A DNA stretch of 64,000 nucleotides from Rhizobium mesoamericanum STM3625. GTDB taxonomy: Bacteria; Pseudomonadota; Alphaproteobacteria; Rhizobiales; Rhizobiaceae. The position numbers and the translations under genes were made by a program. Shown piece by piece: positions 1-8,890 of the stretch (the first letter of the stretch is position 1; every line of letters starts with the position of its first letter). The DNA lies in the NCBI RefSeq assembly GCF_000312665.1, contig NZ_HF536772.1, forward strand, positions 2,106,647-2,170,646. Direction: 5' to 3'. The notes beneath the pieces are model-generated. The model had not been told where the DNA came from, did no database searches, and worked only from the letters and a program-made list of their open reading frames with translations.

Positions 1-820
1 GCCCCGTTACGCGGACCCGCGTTCCGGACCTACGCACACTACCCTCAACGAGATAGCGGACACCGAGATCGCGTCCAATCTGCTTCACGTCGACAGCCCG
101 CCCCTTATAGGCGAAGGAAGAATTCTGGGCGATGACGAAAAACCAGCGGTACAGCGAAAGCGCGGTGATGATGTCTTCGGTCAAGCCATCGGCGAAAAAC
201 TCCTGCTCGGGGTCATCCGACATGTTGACGAAGGGCAATACCGCAATCGATGGTTTGTCAGGCAGTCTGAGCGGCCCCCCAAGCGCGCCACCCTCGACAG
301 GGTCCTCGCCGGTCCAATCGACCTTATGCACAGGCACCGGGCGCGGAATGTTCTTCAGCGTACGGTCGCCCATCGGCACGAGAGGGAAGTCCAGCTTCCC
401 TTCGATCTGCTCGCGCAAGGCGCCGGAGATGCAGATGCCCGAAGGCAGCGCCACCTCCTGAAGTCGGGCGGCGACATTCACCCCGTCGCCGAGCAGGTTG
501 TCTCCGGAAACCACGACGTCCCCGAGATTGAGCCCGAGGCGGAACTCCATTCGGCGATCCACAGGCAAATCGGCGTTTCGACGATTGAGCGCGCGCTGGA
601 TGGCGACCGCTGCGCGAACGCCTTGCACTGCGCTGTGGAATTCCGCCACCACGCTGTCTCCGGAGCTGCCGAAAATCCGCCCGCCGTGCTCGCAAACGAG
701 GTCACCAATCGTTGTGCTGTAGACGCTCAGTGTCGCAAGCGCATCCTCCTCGTTGGCTGCAACAAGGCGGCTGTAACCGGCCACGTCGCCGGCAAGTATG
801 ACTGCGAGCTTCCGTTCCAC
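1..820 (-). CDS. Class III adenylate/guanylate cyclase, C-terminally cut by window edge
   Basis: Reading the minus strand from a GTG at 820 gives an open frame of about 273 codons running off the window at base 1. A GGGGAG ribosome site lies about 8 bases before the GTG. Residues 1-170 form a class III nucleotide cyclase domain: the first metal-binding Asp is in LAGDVAGYS, the second in SSGDSVVAEF, and the NLLGDGVNVAARL stretch is typical. After it comes the SIAVLPFVNMS...FADGLTEDI segment seen in rhizobial cyclases that carry a TolB-like or TPR C-terminal part. The expected product is cAMP (or cGMP). The missing C-terminus prevents saying which sensory module is attached. The ATG-started frames listed here in other registers are shadows. 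Confidence 0.85.
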   Translation of the reverse strand, partial: MERKLAVILAGDVAGYSRLVAANEEDALATLSVYSTTIGDLVCEHGGRIFGSSGDSVVAEFHSAVQGVRAAVAIQRALNRRNADLPVDRRMEFRLGLNLGDVVVSGDNLLGDGVNVAARLQEVALPSGICISGALREQIEGKLDFPLVPMGDRTLKNIPRPVPVHKVDWTGEDPVEGGALGGPLRLPDKPSIAVLPFVNMSDDPEQEFFADGLTEDIITALSLYRWFFVIAQNSSFAYKGRAVDVKQIGRDLGVRYLVEGSVRRSGTRVRVTG

Positions 821-976
821 GGAATGAGCTCCCCGGGGCCCTACACAGAGCCCTGTAAACCTAGCTGAATTGCGCAGGACGGAGAAGCGGAAATTGCCGC
901 GCGGGCAAAGTTCTCGAAACTTGTCGTTGTGGCCCCTTGCGTAGGCGGCCCCCGATGCAATGGGTTTCACGGCAGT

Positions 977-1000
977 GATCTGGCCCTCGACGGCCAGATC
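977..1000. repeat. Perfect inverted repeat between cyclase and aldo/keto reductase
   Basis: GATCTGGCC and GGCCAGATC, 9-base perfect arms around a 6-base loop, lie 21 bases past the stop of the minus-strand aldo/keto reductase. No T-run follows on either strand, so it is not a classical terminator; it may be a transcript-end stem or a protein site. Confidence 0.5.
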
Positions 1001-1021
1001 GTGATGCACCGTCCGGTTGCC

Positions 1022-2065
1022 TTAGATCGGCATCGGGTACTGGCGATGGACCGCCTCGATTTCCGCTAGAACGTCGTGCGACAGCTTGAGATGGACGGAG
1101 CTCAGGTCCGTCTCGAGCTGTTTCATCGTCGTCGCGCCGATGATCACCGATGCCATGAAGCGGCGGTGCAGGCAGAAGGCGAGCGCCATCGCAGCAGGAT
1201 CGAGTCCGTGCCGTGCGGCGATGTCGAGATAAGCCTTCGTCGGTGCTTCCTGCAAAGGCTGCAGCCGACCGCCGAGATCGCCATTGATCGCCCCACGAGA
1301 GCCTTCCGGCTTGGCGCCGTCGATATATTTGCCGCTCAGGATGCCGCCGGCGAGGGGGGAATAGGCGAGCAAACCAACATCCTCTTGATGCGACAGCTCC
1401 GCCAGATCGAGATCGTAGTGGCGGTAGAGCAGATTATATTCGTTCTGGATCGTGGCGACGCGCGGCAGGCCGAGCTGTTCTGCGAGCGTCAGATACTTCT
1501 GGGTGCCCCAGGTCGTTTCGTTGGAAAGGCCGAAGGCGCGAACCTTGCCTTCTCTTACAAGGGCACCCATCGTTTCCAATATCTCGGTGATATTGGCGAT
1601 GGACTTGGCACGGTCCTGCTTGAAGGGGTCGTAGTGCCAAGCCTGACGGAAATGGAAATGTCCGCGGCTCGGCCAATGAATCTGGTAGAGGTCGACATAG
1701 TCGGTCCGCAGGCGCTTCAGGCTTGCCTCTATCGCGAGGCGAATATTCTTCGCATCGGCACCGTCACCGTTGCGGATGTACGAACGGCCGGGGCCTGCAA
1801 CCTTCGTGGCGAGCACGATATCCTTGCGCTTGCCCGTCTTCTGGAACCAGCTGCCAATGTAGTCTTCGGTCAGCCCCTGCGTTTCCGCCGAAACGGGCGT
1901 AGTCGGATAGAGCTCGGCCGTGTCGAAGAAGTTGACGCCTTTGTCGACGGAATAGTCCATCTGCTCGTGCGCTTCGATCTCGGTGTTTTGCGTGCCCCAG
2001 GTCATGGTACCGAGGCAGATTTCGGACACGGAAATATCCGTGCGGCCAAGTTTCCTGTATTTCAT
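1022..2065 (-). CDS. NADP(H)-dependent aldo/keto reductase, Tas-like
   Basis: A 347-residue protein starting at ATG 2065 (MKYRKLGRTDISV). The frame is open upstream, but this start matches the usual aldo/keto reductase N-terminus and follows an AAGG-containing leader. The catalytic residues are visible: Asp and Tyr in FFDTAELYP, Lys in VLATKVAG and His in LYQIHWP. The inserted AETQGLTEDYIG and RSYIRNG segments resemble E. coli Tas. The family folds as a TIM barrel, binds NADPH and reduces aldehydes or ketones in the cytoplasm; the substrate cannot be told. The gene stands alone, divergent from fabD. Confidence 0.9.
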   Translation of the reverse strand: MKYRKLGRTDISVSEICLGTMTWGTQNTEIEAHEQMDYSVDKGVNFFDTAELYPTTPVSAETQGLTEDYIGSWFQKTGKRKDIVLATKVAGPGRSYIRNGDGADAKNIRLAIEASLKRLRTDYVDLYQIHWPSRGHFHFRQAWHYDPFKQDRAKSIANITEILETMGALVREGKVRAFGLSNETTWGTQKYLTLAEQLGLPRVATIQNEYNLLYRHYDLDLAELSHQEDVGLLAYSPLAGGILSGKYIDGAKPEGSRGAINGDLGGRLQPLQEAPTKAYLDIAARHGLDPAAMALAFCLHRRFMASVIIGATTMKQLETDLSSVHLKLSHDVLAEIEAVHRQYPMPI

Positions 2066-2202
2066 CTGAAAGCCTTGAAAGTGATCTGGAAAAGAAACGG
2101 TCTGAAAGGGCGGCGCAAATTTAGACCGGAATTGCGCAAGCGCAAGAGGGATCGCGAGGCTTTCTCGCACCAGCAAAAGCCTTGGAACGCGGGGCTCCGG
2201 CA

Positions 2203-2232
2203 CTTGACTCTGCAGTAAAGAATGTCAATTGG
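2203..2232 (+). promoter_or_regulatory. Candidate promoter upstream of fabD
   Basis: ACTTGACT at 2202-2209 contains the alphaproteobacterial -35 hexamer CTTGAC. The region 16-17 bases on (CAATTG) is a poor -10. It is the best candidate between the divergent aldo/keto reductase and fabD, and would leave a leader of about 35 bases. Confidence 0.3.
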
Positions 2233-2271
2233 AGGCGAAATAACCAGAGGTCCATTTAAAAAGGACATAGG

Positions 2272-3213
2272 ATGACCATCGCTTTTACATTTCCCGGTCA
2301 GGGCAGCCAGGCTGTTGGCATGGGCAAGGAGCTCGCCGAAAACTTCGCAGAGGCACGCGCCGTCTTCCAAGAAGTCGACGAAGCGCTGGGCGAGAAGTTG
2401 TCCGAGACAATGTTCAACGGGCCGGAAGATACGCTGACGCTGACGGCGAATGCGCAGCCGGCCCTGATGGCAGTGTCGATGGCAGTGGTCCGGGTTCTCG
2501 AAGCCAAGGGCATCGATCTTAAGGCGAAGATCTCCTACGTCGCTGGTCATTCGCTCGGCGAATACTCCGCGCTCTGCGCCGCTGGCACTTTCTCGCTGGC
2601 CGATACCGCGCGACTGCTGCGCATCCGCGGCAACGCCATGCAGGAAGCCGTGCCGGTCGGCGTCGGCGCCATGGCTGCCATCATCGGTCTTGAGCATCCC
2701 GATGTTATCGCCATTTGCCAAGAAGTCTCTGCCGTCGGCTCCTGCCAGATCGCCAACGACAATGGCGGTGGCCAGATCGTTGTCTCGGGCGAGAAGGCAG
2801 CCGTCGAAAAGGGCGCCGCAATCGCGACCGCGAAGGGCGCCAAACGCGCGATCCTGCTGCCGGTCTCCGCTCCCTTTCATTCTTCGCTGATGACACCCGC
2901 TGCGGAAGCTATGCGCGATGCTCTGGCCCATGTGGAGAAGTCAAATCCGATCGTGCCACTTATCGCCAACGTGCGCGCCGCACCGGTTAGCGATGCCGAC
3001 GAGATCGCCAAGCTGCTCGTGGAGCAGGTGACAGGCCAGGTCCGCTGGCGCGAGACCGTCGAGTGGTTCGCGGCCAATGGCGCAACAACGCTTTATGAGC
3101 TCGGCTCTGGTAAGGTCCTGACTGGCCTCGCACGCCGCATCGACAAGACCGTCAACGGCATCGCCGTCAATACGCCCGCCGATATCGACGCTGCCGTTGC
3201 CGCCCTGGCTTGA
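2272..3213 (+). CDS. fabD: Malonyl-CoA:ACP transacylase
   Basis: A 313-residue enzyme that moves malonyl groups from CoA to acyl carrier protein, supplying the elongation units for fatty-acid synthesis. The oxyanion motif GQGSQ is at residues 9-13, the nucleophile Ser94 sits in GHSLGEYS, and the partner His203 is in APFHSS. Length is normal for FabD (about 310). It is the first gene of fabD-fabG-acpP-fabF; no fabH precedes it, unlike in E. coli. AAGGACATAGG lies just before the ATG. Confidence 0.97.
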   Translation: MTIAFTFPGQGSQAVGMGKELAENFAEARAVFQEVDEALGEKLSETMFNGPEDTLTLTANAQPALMAVSMAVVRVLEAKGIDLKAKISYVAGHSLGEYSALCAAGTFSLADTARLLRIRGNAMQEAVPVGVGAMAAIIGLEHPDVIAICQEVSAVGSCQIANDNGGGQIVVSGEKAAVEKGAAIATAKGAKRAILLPVSAPFHSSLMTPAAEAMRDALAHVEKSNPIVPLIANVRAAPVSDADEIAKLLVEQVTGQVRWRETVEWFAANGATTLYELGSGKVLTGLARRIDKTVNGIAVNTPADIDAAVAALA

Positions 3214-3242
3214 CAGATTTAACGAATACAAGGAACACTTCC

Positions 3243-3980
3243 ATGCTCGATCTTTCCGGCCGCAAGGCTCTGGTTACCGGCGCCTCTGGCGGCATTGGCG
3301 AAGAAATCACCCGCATCCTGCACAAGCAGGGTGCCATCGTCGGCCTGCACGGCACGCGCGTCGAGAAGCTCGAGGCATTGGCCAACGAGCTTGGCGACCG
3401 CGTAAAGATCTTCCCGGCCAACCTCGCGAACCGCGACGAAGTCAAGGCTCTCGGCGTCAAGGCCGAGGCTGATCTCGAAGGCATCGATATCCTTGTCAAC
3501 AACGCCGGGATCACCAAAGACGGACTGTTCGTGCGGATGAGCGACGAGGATTGGGATAGCGTCATCGAAGTGAACCTGACCGCAATGTTCCGCCTCACGC
3601 GCGAGCTGACGCATCCTATGATGCGCCGCCGCTATGGCCGCATCATCAACATCACCTCGGTCGTCGGCGTCACCGGCAATCCAGGCCAGGCCAACTACTG
3701 CGCCTCCAAGGCAGGCATGATTGGCTTCACGAAGTCGCTGGCACAGGAGATTGCGACCCGCAACGTCACCGTAAACTGCGTGGCGCCGGGCTTTATCGAG
3801 TCCGCAATGACCGGCAAGCTGAATGACAAGCAGAAGGAAGCGATCATGGGAGCGATCCCGATGAAGCGCATGGGCACAGGCGCGGAAGTCGCCTCCGCGG
3901 TTGCCTATCTTGCCTCGTCGGAAGCCGCTTATATGACAGGCCAGACGCTGCACGTAAACGGCGGCATGGCCATGATCTGA
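3243..3980 (+). CDS. fabG: 3-oxoacyl-[ACP] reductase
   Basis: A 245-residue short-chain dehydrogenase that reduces 3-oxoacyl-ACP with NADPH, the first reduction of each elongation cycle. The nucleotide motif TGASGGIG is at residues 12-19, NNAG at 86-89, and the catalytic Ser139, Tyr152 and Lys156 are present (NITSV, YCASK). I chose ATG 3243, preceded by AAGGAACACTTCC; an in-frame start at 3210 would overlap fabD and add 11 unlikely residues. It lies 29 bases after fabD in the same operon. Confidence 0.97.
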   Translation: MLDLSGRKALVTGASGGIGEEITRILHKQGAIVGLHGTRVEKLEALANELGDRVKIFPANLANRDEVKALGVKAEADLEGIDILVNNAGITKDGLFVRMSDEDWDSVIEVNLTAMFRLTRELTHPMMRRRYGRIINITSVVGVTGNPGQANYCASKAGMIGFTKSLAQEIATRNVTVNCVAPGFIESAMTGKLNDKQKEAIMGAIPMKRMGTGAEVASAVAYLASSEAAYMTGQTLHVNGGMAMI

Positions 3981-4029
3981 AACAGGAAACTGCCCGTCGA
4001 GGCGGTTTTCGCCGCAATAGCGTGTTGAC

Positions 4030-4049
4030 CAACCCGATGGGGTTGATTT
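4030..4049 (+). terminator. Weak hairpin with short T-run after fabG
   Basis: CAACCC-GATG-GGGTTG followed by ATTTTC. The six-base stem is short, so it could only partly end transcription between fabG and acpP. The 291-base gap 3981-4271 shows no gene; acpP probably also has its own promoter here, but no clear hexamers are visible. Confidence 0.3.
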
Positions 4050-4271
4050 TCTGGCTTTGCGGCAGACTTAAACCGTGTTAAGCGGGCCATGACTGTGAAC
4101 AGTCTCCCGAGAAAGCAGACGGACCGGCGGGCTTTTGTGCAAGCCTGGGACATTTCTGGTAGCCGGGTTCAAAGAGTTTGCCGAGGGTGGCTTCAAGGGG
4201 CGCCGCAGGCTGAAACAGGGTAGGGATGTCAAAAGGCATTCTGATCAGGACATAAGGTCGAGGAAACCGAC

Positions 4272-4508
4272 ATGAGCGATATCGCAGAACGCGTAAAGAA
4301 AATTGTTATTGATCATCTTGGCGTCGATGCCGACAAGGTTGTCGAAAGCGCCAGCTTTATCGACGATCTGGGCGCCGACTCTCTCGACACCGTCGAACTG
4401 GTCATGGCGTTCGAAGAAGAATTCGGGGTCGAGATTCCCGACGATGCTGCAGACTCGATCCTGACGGTTGGCGATGCCGTGAAGTTTATCGAAAAGGCTC
4501 AGGCTTAA
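4272..4508 (+). CDS. acpP: Acyl carrier protein
   Basis: A 78-residue acidic protein that carries the growing acyl chain on phosphopantetheine attached to Ser37 in GADSLDTVE. The sequence is the standard four-helix type II ACP, with length and motif exactly as expected. GAGGAAA sits 6 bases before the ATG. It is set apart from fabG by 291 bases and followed by a strong terminator, which fits separate high expression. It serves fabF next door and lipid A and phospholipid acyltransferases elsewhere. Confidence 0.98.
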   Translation: MSDIAERVKKIVIDHLGVDADKVVESASFIDDLGADSLDTVELVMAFEEEFGVEIPDDAADSILTVGDAVKFIEKAQA

Positions 4509-4523
4509 TCCTGAGCATTTGAG

Positions 4524-4556
4524 AAAGGGCGGACCCGGAGTCCGCCCTTTTTATTT
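4524..4556 (+). terminator. Rho-independent terminator after acpP
   Basis: A perfect 11-base stem AAAGGGCGGAC / GTCCGCCCTTT around a CCGGA loop, followed by TTTATTT. It starts 15 bases after the acpP stop and should end or attenuate transcription before fabF. Confidence 0.9.
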
Positions 4557-4601
4557 CTGGCATGGTTCTCCAAAAACATAAAAGGCGGGGGAATGCAGTC
4601 G

Positions 4602-5864
4602 ATGAGACGGGTCGTTATAACAGGTACCGGTATGGTATCGCCCTTGGGATGCGGAACGGAAGTGACGTGGTCCCGCTTGCTTGCGGGTCAAAACGGCGCC
4701 CGCCTGGTCACTGAGTTCGAAGTCGACGATCTTCCCGCAAAGATTGCTTGCCGTGTTCCGGTTGGCGACGGCAGCGATGGTACCTTCAATGCCGACGACT
4801 GGATGGAGCCGAAGGAACAGCGCAAGGTCGATCCTTTTATTGTTTATGGCATGGCAGCCGCCGACATGGCGCTGAATGATGCGAACTGGCATCCTGAAAG
4901 CGATGAGGACCAGGTCGCGACTGGCGTGTTGATCGGGTCCGGCATCGGCGGCATCGAAGGTATTGTCGAAGCTGGCTACACTCTGCGTGACAAGGGACCG
5001 CGCCGCATTTCACCATTCTTCATTCCCGGTCGCCTGATCAACCTCGTGTCGGGTCAGGTATCGATCCGCCACAAGCTTCGCGGTCCGAACCACTCGGTCG
5101 TCACGGCATGCTCGACCGGCGCTCACGCGATTGGCGACGCTGCCCGCCTCATCGCGTTCGGCGACGCCGACGTGATGGTCGCCGGCGGCACGGAATCCCC
5201 GGTCAGCCGTATCTCGTTGGCCGGTTTTGCCGCCTGCAAGGCGCTCTCGACCCAGCACAACGACGACCCGACCAAGGCATCGCGTCCATACGATAGGGAC
5301 CGCGACGGCTTCGTCATGGGCGAAGGGGCAGGTATCGTCGTTCTTGAAGAGCTGGTACATGCCAAAGCCCGCGGCGCAAAGATCTATGCCGAAGTTGTCG
5401 GCTATGGCCTCTCCGGCGACGCCTATCACATTACGGCGCCCTCCGAGGATGGCGAGGGCGCGCAGCGCTGCATGACGATGGCGTTGAAGCGTGCCGGCTT
5501 GACGCCCGCCGATGTCGACTACATCAACGCACATGGTACGTCGACGATGGCCGACACGATCGAGCTTGGCGCTGTCGAGCGGCTGGTCGGCAATGCGGCC
5601 TCCAAGATCTCCATGTCGTCGACGAAGTCTGCGACCGGTCACCTGCTCGGCGCCGCCGGTGCGATCGAGGCGATCTTTGCAACGCTTGCGATCCGAGACA
5701 ATGTTGCGCCTCCAACACTCAATCTCGACAATCCTGAGCGCGAGACCGCGATCGATCTCGTGCCGCACAAGGCGCGGCAACGAGAAGTCAATGTCGCCTT
5801 GTCGAACTCCTTTGGATTCGGCGGCACGAATGCCTCGTTAGTGCTGCGCCGTTACGTCGCCTGA
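4602..5864 (+). CDS. fabF: 3-oxoacyl-[ACP] synthase II
   Basis: A condensing enzyme of 420 residues that extends acyl-ACP with malonyl-ACP. The Cys-His-His triad is visible as Cys170 (VVTACSTGAHA), His311 (INAHGTST) and His347 (KSATGHLLGA), with Lys342. The length and C-terminal FGGTNASL mark it as FabF/KAS II. I chose ATG 4602 (MRRVVITG), which gives GGGGGAA a spacing near 10; the upstream ATG at 4593 would add three residues and leave almost no spacing. It lies between the acpP terminator and mltG. Confidence 0.95.
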   Translation: MRRVVITGTGMVSPLGCGTEVTWSRLLAGQNGARLVTEFEVDDLPAKIACRVPVGDGSDGTFNADDWMEPKEQRKVDPFIVYGMAAADMALNDANWHPESDEDQVATGVLIGSGIGGIEGIVEAGYTLRDKGPRRISPFFIPGRLINLVSGQVSIRHKLRGPNHSVVTACSTGAHAIGDAARLIAFGDADVMVAGGTESPVSRISLAGFAACKALSTQHNDDPTKASRPYDRDRDGFVMGEGAGIVVLEELVHAKARGAKIYAEVVGYGLSGDAYHITAPSEDGEGAQRCMTMALKRAGLTPADVDYINAHGTSTMADTIELGAVERLVGNAASKISMSSTKSATGHLLGAAGAIEAIFATLAIRDNVAPPTLNLDNPERETAIDLVPHKARQREVNVALSNSFGFGGTNASLVLRRYVA

Positions 5865-5981
5865 GTGCAGGCATTGACGTTCCGACAGTGGGGTTGCACC
5901 TTGCGCGGCGCGGCCCCACCTGCATTTTGCCGCATTGCTTAGCAAGAAGCGGGACTTGAGGCCAAGTTTAGGGGATTGCCG

Positions 5982-7217
5982 GTGAACGATACGAACCAGA
6001 ACAACGGGACGGTCGGCGAGATGAGCCAGCAGACGCAGAGCGGGCCGATCATTCCGAAGTCGCCAAGCGAGGCGCTTCGGCCGGAGCGCGTGCCTGAGCC
6101 GCCGAAGCGGTCGAAAAAGGCGCGCAGTCAGGTGATCATTTTCCTGAACTTCCTGATGACGCTGATTGTACTCGGCTGTGCAGCGGCCGTCTTCCTCTTT
6201 TATTACGCAATCTCTGCCTACCAGAATCCCGGCCCGCTCGAGACGAATACGAATTTCATCGTGCGAAACGGTGCGGGCGTCGCCGAGATTGCCGCAAGCC
6301 TGGAACGCAACAACATCGTCTCGGACGCGCGTATCTTCCGTTACCTCACGGCGACTCATCTCGATGACGGCGAGAGCCTGAAAGCGGGCGAGTACGAGAT
6401 CAAGGCACATGCTTCCATGAACGACATCATGGAACTGCTGAAATCGGGGAAGTCAATCCTTTATTCCGTCGCGTTTCCGGAGGGGCTCACCGTCCGCCAG
6501 ATGTTCAACCGCCTGAACGAGGATGCTGTGCTGGAAGGCGACCTGCCAGCAGTTGTCCCGGCCGAAGGAAGCTTGCGTCCCGATACTTACAAGTTCTCGC
6601 GCGGAACGAAGCGGGCTGAGCTGATCGAGCAGATGGCTGCGGCACAGCAGAAGCTGGTCGATCAGGTTTGGGAAAAGCGCGACCCGTCCTTGCAGCTCAA
6701 GTCAAAGGACGAACTGGTCATCCTTGCTTCGATCGTCGAAAAGGAAACCGGCGTTGCCGACGAGCGCGCCCATGTTGCCTCTGTCTTCCTCAACCGGTTG
6801 GCAAAAGGGATGCGCCTTCAATCCGACCCGACGATCATCTACGGACTATTCGGTGGCGATGGAAAGCCGACAGATCGCCCTATCTATCAATCGGACCTCA
6901 AGAAGGAAACGCCCTACAACACCTACGTCATCAAGGGGCTTCCTCCGACGCCGATCGCCAATCCGGGCCGAGATGCGCTTGAGGCTGTCGCCAATCCGTG
7001 GAAGACGCAGGATCTGTACTTCGTTGCCGACGGTTCTGGCGGTCATGTTTTCGCGGCCACCCTTGAAGAGCATAATGCCAACGTTAAACGCTGGCGCCAA
7101 CTGGAAGCCGCCAAGGGCGCCGACCCGAATATCATAGTGGACGGACAGCCCGAGAGCCCGACGCAGCCGGACACGCCCGCCGCGCCTGCTGCACAGAAGA
7201 AAAAGAAGACGAACTGA
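5982..7217 (+). CDS. mltG: Endolytic murein transglycosylase MltG
   Basis: A 411-residue inner-membrane YceG/MltG protein thought to cut nascent glycan strands and so end their growth. After a cytoplasmic lysine-rich stretch there is one membrane segment at about residues 50-76; the periplasmic domain carries the catalytic Glu in ASIVEKETG (about 250-257) and the QSDPTIIYGL segment. The tail is Pro/Ala-rich and ends in lysines. I chose GTG 5982 because AGGGGA at 5970-5975 then has a 6-base spacing; the in-frame TTG at 5976 touches it. As in many bacteria it follows fabF. Confidence 0.93.
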   Translation: MNDTNQNNGTVGEMSQQTQSGPIIPKSPSEALRPERVPEPPKRSKKARSQVIIFLNFLMTLIVLGCAAAVFLFYYAISAYQNPGPLETNTNFIVRNGAGVAEIAASLERNNIVSDARIFRYLTATHLDDGESLKAGEYEIKAHASMNDIMELLKSGKSILYSVAFPEGLTVRQMFNRLNEDAVLEGDLPAVVPAEGSLRPDTYKFSRGTKRAELIEQMAAAQQKLVDQVWEKRDPSLQLKSKDELVILASIVEKETGVADERAHVASVFLNRLAKGMRLQSDPTIIYGLFGGDGKPTDRPIYQSDLKKETPYNTYVIKGLPPTPIANPGRDALEAVANPWKTQDLYFVADGSGGHVFAATLEEHNANVKRWRQLEAAKGADPNIIVDGQPESPTQPDTPAAPAAQKKKKTN

Positions 7218-7232
7218 TTTTGGGAGACTCGC

Positions 7233-8120
7233 ATGGCTTTGCAGTCCATGACTGGTTTTGCGCGTCGTGAAGGCACCAGCGGCCGTTGGCGTTGGGCCTG
7301 GGAACTGCGCTCGGTTAACGGCAAAGGCCTGGATCTGCGGTTGCGTCTCCCGCCGGGGCTAGAGCGCATGGAGAATGACGTGCGCCGTCTTGCCGGCGAG
7401 CACTTTAGCCGCGGCAATATGCAGGCGTCGCTTTCCCTCTCTGCTGGCGAGAGCCGCACCGAAACCGTTCTCAACCAGGAAGCCCTCTCCGCAGTGCTCG
7501 CTTTGCGTGACCAGCTTGGCGGCATCATCGATCCCGCGCCGTTGCAACTCGATACTTTGCTCTCCATCCGAGGCATTATCGAATTCCGGGACAGCGAAGA
7601 CGGCGACGAAGCGATCGCGGCGCGCGATGCCGACGTCGTGGCAGGTTTGATTGCAGCCCTTTCCGATCTGCGTCAGATGAGGGAGCTTGAGGGTGCCGCA
7701 TTGGCGCGCATACTGCTCGACCATGTCTCGACGATCGAGGGACTGACACTGATGATCGAGCGTGATCCCTCCCGCTCTCCGCAGGAGATTGCTACCCGGT
7801 TGGCTGCGCAGGTAGCAATGCTGATGGATGGGTCGGGAACGCTGGATCGCGAGAGGCTGCATGCTGAGGCTGCTCTACTCGCTACGAAGGCGGATCTCCG
7901 TGAAGAGATCGATCGCCTGAAGGCGCATGTGGTTGCCGCCCGCGACCTCCTCGGCAAGGGCGGCCCCGTCGGGCGTAAACTCGATTTCCTTGCACAGGAA
8001 TTTAACCGAGAATCGAATACGATCTGCTCGAAATCGAATGCTGCGGCGGTTACAGCCGCCGGTATCGAGCTGAAAGTCGTCATCGACCAGTTCCGCGAGC
8101 AGGTCCAGAATCTGGAGTGA
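7233..8120 (+). CDS. yicC: YicC family endoribonuclease-like protein
   Basis: A 295-residue YicC/YloC family protein. The N-terminus MALQSMTGFAR and the C-terminal block RKLDFLAQEFNRESNTICSKS are the hallmark ends of the family. E. coli YicC has been reported to be an endoribonuclease; the role in rhizobia is not established. It starts 15 bases after mltG and stops three bases before gmk, a yicC-gmk pairing found in many bacteria. The middle region is variable and rich in Leu and Glu. Confidence 0.93.
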   Translation: MALQSMTGFARREGTSGRWRWAWELRSVNGKGLDLRLRLPPGLERMENDVRRLAGEHFSRGNMQASLSLSAGESRTETVLNQEALSAVLALRDQLGGIIDPAPLQLDTLLSIRGIIEFRDSEDGDEAIAARDADVVAGLIAALSDLRQMRELEGAALARILLDHVSTIEGLTLMIERDPSRSPQEIATRLAAQVAMLMDGSGTLDRERLHAEAALLATKADLREEIDRLKAHVVAARDLLGKGGPVGRKLDFLAQEFNRESNTICSKSNAAAVTAAGIELKVVIDQFREQVQNLE

Positions 8121-8123
8121 TAC

Positions 8124-8789
8124 ATGAGCCCGGCCCAGTCGAGCACACCCACCAAAATCGCCCGGCGCGGGCTGATGCTTGTCCTGTCTTCGCCGTCTGG
8201 GGCAGGCAAGTCGACGATTGCAGGCAATCTCCTCAGGGACGATCATAGCCTGGAAATCTCTGTGAGCGTTACGACAAGAGCCAAGCGACCAAGCGAAATC
8301 GCTGGTAAGCACTACCACTTCATCACCGTCCCACAGTTCGAGAGGATGCGCGACGCGGGTGATCTGCTCGAGTGGGCGGAGGTGCACGGCAATTTCTACG
8401 GCACACCGCGGGAGCCTGTAGAATCGGCGATGGCCGAAGGTCGCGACATGCTGTTCGATATCGACTGGCAAGGCGCGCTGCAGCTTCAGGACAAGATGAA
8501 GGCCGATATCGTCTCGATCTTCGTGCTGCCCCCCACCATGACCGAACTGCAGTCACGCTTGCATCGTCGCGCAGAGGATTCGGAAGAGGTCATTCGTACG
8601 CGTCTTCTGAATTCCCGCGCGGAGATCGAACGCTGGCGCGAGTATGACTACGTCATCGTGAATGACGATCTCGACGAGGCTTTTCGCAACGTGAGCTGCA
8701 TCGTCAATGCAGAGCGCGTCCGCCGCGACCGGCGCCATGGCCTGTTCGATTTCGTCAACGGATTGCTGACTGAAGAGCCGAAGCTTTAA
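8124..8789 (+). CDS. gmk: Guanylate kinase
   Basis: A 221-residue kinase that phosphorylates GMP to GDP with ATP. The P-loop [10 protein letters not shown] spans residues 22-31, followed by [11 protein letters not shown] for GMP binding, and [10 protein letters not shown] typical of Gmk. The N-terminus is about 12 residues longer than in E. coli but in keeping with alphaproteobacterial Gmk. It is the last gene of the plus-strand run that begins at fabD and converges with rsmA; the 101-base gap between them shows no clear terminator. Confidence 0.96.
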   Translation: MSPAQSSTPTKIARRGLMLVLSSPSGAGKSTIAGNLLRDDHSLEISVSVTTRAKRPSEIAGKHYHFITVPQFERMRDAGDLLEWAEVHGNFYGTPREPVESAMAEGRDMLFDIDWQGALQLQDKMKADIVSIFVLPPTMTELQSRLHRRAEDSEEVIRTRLLNSRAEIERWREYDYVIVNDDLDEAFRNVSCIVNAERVRRDRRHGLFDFVNGLLTEEPKL

Positions 8790-8890
8790 GATCAGCAGTC
8801 GACGGGCGGCCCCCCTGACAGCGGCGCGCCTCCATTTATGTCCAAAGGTCAAAGCTATCGTTTAGGGCTGCCGAAGGACCGGCACATAGC

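Noticed and set aside
1076..2218. A 380-codon frame antisense to the aldo/keto reductase
   Set aside because: Composition is that of a shadow frame and the opposite strand has all aldo/keto reductase motifs.
3981..4271. Possible small RNA or riboswitch in the fabG-acpP gap
   Set aside because: Only a short weak hairpin is visible; no known riboswitch pattern.
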